Of a stretch of 64,000 nucleotides of DNA, positions 59,653-64,000 are shown in pieces. The position numbers and the translations under genes were made by a program. Location of the stretch: positions 930,001 to 994,000 of the forward strand of contig NZ_CP075339.1 of assembly GCF_024399335.1 (NCBI RefSeq). Direction: 5' to 3'. Position 1 is the stretch's first letter, and each line of letters starts with the position of its first letter. This DNA comes from Leucobacter aridicollis. Its GTDB lineage: Bacteria; Actinomycetota; Actinomycetes; Actinomycetales; Microbacteriaceae. The notes under the pieces were generated by a model. That model saw only the letters and a list, made by a program, of their open reading frames with translations, did not search any database and had not been told where the DNA came from.

Positions 59653-59672
59653 CGCGGCAACGCACCTTCCAA

Positions 59673-59719
59673 ACGAGAAGCGGCTCGGGATCCGGTAAGG
59701 ATCCCGAGCCGCTTCTCGT
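59673..59719. terminator. 21-bp perfect bidirectional terminator
   Basis: Arms 59673-59693 and 59699-59719 are exact reverse complements (ACGAGAAGCGG... to ...CCGCTTCTCGT), five-base loop GGTAA. It lies between the ABC ATPase and fumC, which converge. Flanked by A's on the left, giving a short T run for the minus strand. Confidence 0.85.
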
Positions 59720-59732
59720 ATGCGGAGGCGAG

Positions 59733-61139
59733 TTACTTCGCGACGCCCGGGTGGGTCATCGAGAGCAGGTCGAGTGCCTTGTCGAGGTCAGCCTCGGTGA
59801 CCTCGCCGCGCTCGACGTAGCCGAGGTCGATGACTGCCTCGCGCACCGTGATGCCGGCGGCGACCGAGTGCTTGGCGATCTTCGCTGCTGCCTCGTAGCC
59901 AATGAGGCGGTTCAGCGGGGTGACCGTCGAGGGGCTCATGCCCGCGAGAGTCTCCATGCGCTCGATGTTCGCCTCGAGGCCCGCGACGGTCTTGTCAGCG
60001 AAGACGCGCGAGACGTTTGCGAGCAGGCGGATCGACTCGAGCAGCGCGGTGCCCATGACGGGGATCATCACGTTGAGCTCGAAGTTGCCGCGTGCACCGC
60101 CCCAGGCGATCGTCGCGTCGTTGCCGATCACGCGAGCGCAGACCATGAGGGTCGCCTCGGGGATAACGGGGTTGACCTTGCCAGGCATGATCGATGAGCC
60201 AGGCTGCAGGTCGGGGATGTGGAGCTCGCCGAAGCCTGTGTTCGGGCCCGAGCCCATCCAGCGCACGTCCTCCGCGATCTTCGTGAGCGACACGGCGATC
60301 GTGCGCAGCGCGCCCGACGCCTCGACGAGACCGTCGCGGTTCGCCTGTGCCTCGAAGTGGTTGCGTGCCTCGGTGATCGGCAGGCCGCTCGACGCAGCGA
60401 TCTCGGCGATGACCTTCTCGGGGAAGCCGAGCGGCGTGTTGATGCCGGTGCCGACGGCGGTGCCGCCCTGCGGGACCTCAGCGACGCGGGGGAGCGCTGC
60501 GTCGATGCGCTCGATGCCGTAGCGGATCTGCGCGGCGTAGCCGCCGAACTCCTGGCCGAGGGTGACGGGGGTCGCGTCCATGAGGTGGGTGCGGCCAGGC
60601 TTCACGGCCGACTTCCACAGCTCAGCCTTCTCCTCAAGCGCCTCGGCGAGGTGCGCGAGCGATGGCTTCAGCTGCTCGATGAGCGCCCCGGTGACAGCGA
60701 CGTGCACCGAGGTCGGGAAGACGTCGTTCGACGACTGCGAGGCGTTCACGTGATCGTTCGGGTGAACGGGAGCGCCGAGGTGCTTGGTCGCAAGGCTCGC
60801 GAGGACCTCGTTCATGTTCATGTTCGACGAGGTGCCAGAGCCGGTCTGGTAGGTGTCGACGGGGAACTGATCGTGGTTCGCGCCGCCGATAACCTCGTCT
60901 GCCGCAGCGACGATCGCCTTCGCGATGTCTGCGTCGAGGATGCCGAGGTCAGCGTTCGCCATGGCAGCCGCGCGCTTGATGCGTGCGAGCGCGACGATCT
61001 GAGCGGGCTCGAGACCCTTGCCCGAGATCGGGAAGTTCTCGACAGCGCGCTGCGTCTGCGCTGCGTAGATCGCGGACTTCGGTACGCGGACCTCGCCCAT
61101 GGTGTCATGCTCGATGCGGTACTCGATCTCTTCAGTCAC
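59733..61139 (-). CDS. fumC: Class II fumarate hydratase
   Basis: 468 residues. Interconverts fumarate and malate in the TCA cycle. The signature [12 protein letters not shown] holds the catalytic loop, and the B-site region [18 protein letters not shown] and [12 protein letters not shown] match FumC. GTG start after AAAGGA. Last gene of an xseB/DUF4245/carbonic anhydrase operon (37 bp from the anhydrase), an association seen in actinobacteria. Strong terminator after it. Confidence 0.96.
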   Translation of the reverse strand: MTEEIEYRIEHDTMGEVRVPKSAIYAAQTQRAVENFPISGKGLEPAQIVALARIKRAAAMANADLGILDADIAKAIVAAADEVIGGANHDQFPVDTYQTGSGTSSNMNMNEVLASLATKHLGAPVHPNDHVNASQSSNDVFPTSVHVAVTGALIEQLKPSLAHLAEALEEKAELWKSAVKPGRTHLMDATPVTLGQEFGGYAAQIRYGIERIDAALPRVAEVPQGGTAVGTGINTPLGFPEKVIAEIAASSGLPITEARNHFEAQANRDGLVEASGALRTIAVSLTKIAEDVRWMGSGPNTGFGELHIPDLQPGSSIMPGKVNPVIPEATLMVCARVIGNDATIAWGGARGNFELNVMIPVMGTALLESIRLLANVSRVFADKTVAGLEANIERMETLAGMSPSTVTPLNRLIGYEAAAKIAKHSVAAGITVREAVIDLGYVERGEVTEADLDKALDLLSMTHPGVAK

Positions 61140-61176
61140 AGTTGTCCTTTGCTAATGGGGTGTTGATGAGGATGTG

Positions 61177-61854
61177 TTAATTCAGGGGAGCGAGCTCAAG
61201 CTCGACAGGGCCGACGGCCGAGTACGGCACTGCGCGGCCCTCGGTGAGCCGGTACTGCAGCCCGACGATCGCGAGGGTGCCGGCGTCGACAGCGTCGCTG
61301 ATCGCGCGCGAGGTGCGAAGCAGCTCGTGGACTGTCGCGCCGAGGTGCAGCCGGCCGACAGCGTTCGCATCGATGTCTGCCGGGTTGACGTACGGGGTGT
61401 CGGTGTGGCCCTGCAGCCAGAGCTGCTGCACGGACGGTTGGATCGGTGCGAGCGTGTGCTTGACCGAGCGGGTCGTCTCAGACGGCTCTCGCCCGGTCTG
61501 ATCGATCGCGGCGGCGACGGCTCCGCACGAGTCATGCGCGAGCACGACGATGAGCGAGGCACCGAGCTCGGTGACCGCGTACTCCATTGAAGCCGTGATC
61601 GACTCGGCGACGACGTGGCCCATATTGCGGGCGATGAACAGGTCGCCGAGGCCGCAGTCGAAGATGATCTCAGCCGCGAGGCGGGAGTCTGAGCAGCCAA
61701 AGAGCGCGACGTCGGGGCTCTGCGAATTGACGAGCTCGCTGCGACGTTCAACGTTCTGGTTTGGGTGCGCCGACGCACCCGAAACGAATCGCTCGTTGCC
61801 AGCAATCAGCGCGTCCCATGCCTGCTGCGGGCTCACCCGTGGGGTGCTGCTCAT
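61177..61854 (-). CDS. Beta-class carbonic anhydrase
   Basis: 225 residues. Zinc ligands Cys54, His107 and Cys110 with Asp56 and Arg58 (FGCSDSRLAAE, LAHDSCGAV) form an intact site. Standard length, unlike the 307-residue enzyme at 21561. The start overlaps the DUF4245 stop (ATGA). Its position before fumC fits a housekeeping role supplying bicarbonate. Confidence 0.93.
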   Translation of the reverse strand: MSSTPRVSPQQAWDALIAGNERFVSGASAHPNQNVERRSELVNSQSPDVALFGCSDSRLAAEIIFDCGLGDLFIARNMGHVVAESITASMEYAVTELGASLIVVLAHDSCGAVAAAIDQTGREPSETTRSVKHTLAPIQPSVQQLWLQGHTDTPYVNPADIDANAVGRLHLGATVHELLRTSRAISDAVDAGTLAIVGLQYRLTEGRAVPYSAVGPVELELAPLN

Positions 61855-62534
61855 TCGGTCACCTCTTCCGTTGTGGTTGTGGCCTCGTTCAGCCCGGCGA
61901 GCGAGTCGGTCACCTGCGTCGCGAGTACCCTGATTGTCGCCTCATCGTCAGTGCCGAAGACGAGAACTGTGTTCGTGCCGATGGCGCCCTCGAGGCCGAA
62001 GCGCATGTTGACCTCGTCGGCCTTTCGGTCCTGGTGGTCGTAGACCTGCCACTCGACGCCGCCGAGCTGCTCGCTGCCCGTGGGCTGCTGCTCTTCAAGC
62101 CTGGTCGCGATCCAGGTCGCAGGCACTGGCGCGCCGTCAGCGGTATACGCCTGCACAACTGTCGCGTACGCATCGTTCTCGGTCGTGTAATGCACCTGCC
62201 AGAAGGTGACGTCACCGTCGATCGCGAGCGCCGCGCGCTTCGCCTTCCAGCTGTCAGGAACGTCGGGCACGGCGAGCGGGTAGCTTGCACCCGAGCTTTC
62301 CGCGGCGGCGGCGACGTCGACCGAGCGGTCTGGGAAATCGCCGGTCTCGCGCGGCACCATGAGGTAGATCATGAAGACGACGCCGACAGTCACGAGCAGC
62401 GAGAACACGAGGTTGTTCACTGTCTTTCGCTGCTTGTAGAGCCGACTTCCCTCCGCCTTGCGGGCAGCGGTTTCAGCGGCTGTTTCAGGTCTGCCGAGCT
62501 CAGCAACAATGTTGGGGCGCTTGTTTTTCGCCAT
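61851..62534 (-). CDS. DUF4245 membrane-anchored protein
   Basis: 227 residues. One membrane helix at about 38-60 (NLVFSLLVTVGVVFMIYLMV), then an exported domain (PRETGDFPDRSVDVAA, SWKAKRAALAIDGDVTFWQV, GGVEWQVYDHQDRKADEV). Matches the actinobacterial DUF4245 family, of unknown role, usually beside xseB and fumC. Two bases after the xseB stop. Confidence 0.85.
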   Translation of the reverse strand: MAKNKRPNIVAELGRPETAAETAARKAEGSRLYKQRKTVNNLVFSLLVTVGVVFMIYLMVPRETGDFPDRSVDVAAAAESSGASYPLAVPDVPDSWKAKRAALAIDGDVTFWQVHYTTENDAYATVVQAYTADGAPVPATWIATRLEEQQPTGSEQLGGVEWQVYDHQDRKADEVNMRFGLEGAIGTNTVLVFGTDDEATIRVLATQVTDSLAGLNEATTTTEEVTE

Positions 62535-62536
62535 CG

Positions 62537-62803
62537 TTAGAGTTCTTCGCCGTTCCCGGGCTGCGTCGCGGCGGCTGCGTCGCCGGAGGAAGCGCCGCCC
62601 TGGCGCGCGTCCTCGAGTCGTTTGCGGGCGCCGATCAGCCACTCCTCGCAGCGTGTGGCGAGGGCTTCGCCTCGCTCCCACAGCTGAATTGACTCTTCGA
62701 GTGTGGCGCCGCCCTGTTCGAGGCGGCTCACCACCTGAATGAGCTCGTCGCGGGCCGCTTCATAGCTCAGCGCAGCGACGTCTGCTTCGATCGGGGCAGT
62801 CAT
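62537..62803 (-). CDS. xseB: Exodeoxyribonuclease VII small subunit
   Basis: 88 residues: the short helical subunit ([43 protein letters not shown]) that binds the XseA nuclease, which degrades single-stranded DNA. A Gly/Ala-rich tail of 20 residues follows. Start at ATG 62803; an in-frame extension to 62905 lacks the domain. The large subunit, usually just upstream, is not here: the divergent gene at 62890 takes that place. Confidence 0.9.
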   Translation of the reverse strand: MTAPIEADVAALSYEAARDELIQVVSRLEQGGATLEESIQLWERGEALATRCEEWLIGARKRLEDARQGGASSGDAAAATQPGNGEEL

Positions 62804-62889
62804 AGGTTTCAGTCTAGCCGCTGCGCCTTGGAGACTCGCGATACGTCCGCTGACGTGCCCCGCCGCGCCACTCACGTTAGGCTTTTTCA

Positions 62890-64000
62890 GTGCTTCGCCT
62901 GACATTTTTCATCGGTCTCGGAATCCTCTGTGGTGGCATTGTGTCCGCCCTCGTCGGCCCGCCGGGTGCCGCCTCTTGGGCGTTCCCCGTCGGCTTCATC
63001 GCGTCAGTGGTTTCGGGCGTTCTCGTGCTCGTCGGCAAGTCGCTGCGGGGCCTCGCCCTGCCTACGAACGAACAGGTGCAGGCCGCGATTTCAGAGGGCA
63101 GGGTCGGGCTTGCTCGCGTCGATGCGCTCACGCAGACCGGAACTCAGATCAACGAGCAGCCGGTGTGCGACATTGATCTGACGGTGCGCCCGGTCTCGGG
63201 CGGCGTGTACCGAACGCGTGTGCGGCGGATCGTGCAGCTCACGCAGATTCCCCGCTTCCAGCCCGGGACGAGGCACGTCGTGGCGATCCTCGCCGAGGGC
63301 GGGCCAGCCGTGGCGCTGACTGACGAGGACGCGACGGCGGAAATCTGGGCCGACACCGAGTTCCCGCCGGCCGCCGTCGCGGGGGAGCTCCGGATCCCGG
63401 CTCCTGGCGCCGCGGGGGTGCCCGGCTCGCGCAGGCCGCTCATCGGCACGGGAAAGAAGTGGCGTCCGATCCGGATCACGGTGTTCGTGCTTGCTGGTCT
63501 GCTCGCGGGCGCCGCCGTTGTGTTCCCGTACCGCGCTGGCCTCGCTGAGACCGTCGCTGCGATCCCGGAGGGGAGGTTCCACGCGGACCTCCGCGAGCCG
63601 GCAGCCCTCGACCGGGCTCTCTCGGCGCTCGCCGCCGAGATCGGGCACGACCGCGTGACGAGCGTGACTGTCTCTGAAGATCTTGTGAGTGTGAACGCGC
63701 CGCTCACTCCAGAGAGTCTCAACGTCGACCGCTGGTACTACCGGAAGGGCTCGGTCACCCACGACGGCCCCGGCGCGCCGCAGCCCGAGACGCTCGGTGA
63801 GCAGTTCGCGCTCACCGAGCTCGACGCGGGTGCGATCCTCCGCGAGGTGGAGCGCGCCGCTGGGCAAGTCGGGGTGGACGACCTCGACGGCGTGATGTAC
63901 AACGCGAGCAGGGGCCTCGCGCAGACCGAGGAGGATCCGTGGAATACGGAGCGCTCCGGCCCAGTCAGCGTCTCGTTCATGATCGACGACGGCTACCGGA
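62890..64000 (+). CDS. Hypothetical membrane protein, 3' end cut by window
   Basis: At least 370 residues from a GTG at 62890. Two helices start it ([20 protein letters not shown] and [19 protein letters not shown]), then a soluble part with a beta-rich segment ([39 protein letters not shown]), a third helix ([19 protein letters not shown] at about 197-215), and a further extracytoplasmic domain ([19 protein letters not shown]). I do not recognise the family. Divergent from xseB; the 86-bp gap has TTAGGCTTTTTCAG before the GTG with no ribosome site. Confidence 0.75.
   Translation, partial: MLRLTFFIGLGILCGGIVSALVGPPGAASWAFPVGFIASVVSGVLVLVGKSLRGLALPTNEQVQAAISEGRVGLARVDALTQTGTQINEQPVCDIDLTVRPVSGGVYRTRVRRIVQLTQIPRFQPGTRHVVAILAEGGPAVALTDEDATAEIWADTEFPPAAVAGELRIPAPGAAGVPGSRRPLIGTGKKWRPIRITVFVLAGLLAGAAVVFPYRAGLAETVAAIPEGRFHADLREPAALDRALSALAAEIGHDRVTSVTVSEDLVSVNAPLTPESLNVDRWYYRKGSVTHDGPGAPQPETLGEQFALTELDAGAILREVERAAGQVGVDDLDGVMYNASRGLAQTEEDPWNTERSGPVSVSFMIDDGYR

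Noticed and set aside
1-64000. tRNA, rRNA, insertion sequence or phage genes
   Set aside because: I saw no T-loop or acceptor pairs, no rRNA stretches, and no transposase, integrase or capsid-like proteins. A covariance search could still find a missed small RNA.

Overview
The window is chromosomal DNA from a high-GC Gram-positive actinobacterium. Codons end mostly in G/C, PLP-binding MocR regulators and MMPL exporters are frequent, LeuA is the long actinobacterial form, and a surface protein ends in an actinobacterial-type sorting signal. My guess is Microbacteriaceae (Leucobacter-like); this is inference without a database search. I see no rRNA, tRNA, CRISPR, phage or IS genes. Fifty-eight genes are called, including one 15-codon leader peptide; the first and last run off the window.

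Layout. 1-9.8 kb: a partial 2-oxoacid dehydrogenase E1-alpha diverges from a TetR gene over a clear palindromic operator. A GNAT/MocR divergent pair follows, then a complete E1-alpha/E1-beta/E2 operon, enoyl-CoA hydratase, AraC and VOC genes and yaeQ. 10-18.3 kb: a DapA-like lyase and an EamA exporter share a divergent start with a second MocR regulator. Next are a 1113-residue S9 peptidase fused to an S12 beta-lactamase-like hydrolase, and a stand-alone paralogue of its S12 half. 18.5-31 kb: two MMPL exporters with MarR and TetR regulators, a carbonic anhydrase, a DUF4177/DUF2165/LssY_C operon, a double GNAT protein, and an AhpD/flavoprotein pair. 31-36.5 kb: an orphan ABC ATPase overlapping a GntR gene, then leuA behind a Leu-codon leader peptide and alternative stems, an aldo/keto reductase and a phosphoribosyltransferase. 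36.5-49.8 kb: PucR regulator with CoA-transferase and glutaryl-CoA-dehydrogenase-like genes; a PQQ-type sugar dehydrogenase lipoprotein; a four-gene YtrA/DUF1648/DUF1648/CPBP operon; TetR; PIN-PhoH ATPase; GntR and an MFS transporter. 49.8-64 kb: a wall-anchored metallophosphoesterase, TRIC channel and TPR genes, a LacI-controlled amidohydrolase with a polar amino-acid ABC transporter, and an xseB/DUF4245/carbonic anhydrase/fumC operon, ending in a partial membrane protein.

How the genes work together. Most metabolic units sit beside a one-domain regulator read the other way, with a palindrome between them. Operon genes are packed by ATGA or GTGA overlaps. Many first genes have a -10-like hexamer about 6-8 bases before the start codon and no ribosome-binding site, which suggests leaderless transcripts. 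Strong hairpins separate convergent units, some reaching into coding ends. The items most worth following up are the S9-S12 fusion with its paralogue, the leuA leader, the YtrA immunity-like operon, and the two MocR loci that share a CATG start with their divergent partner.
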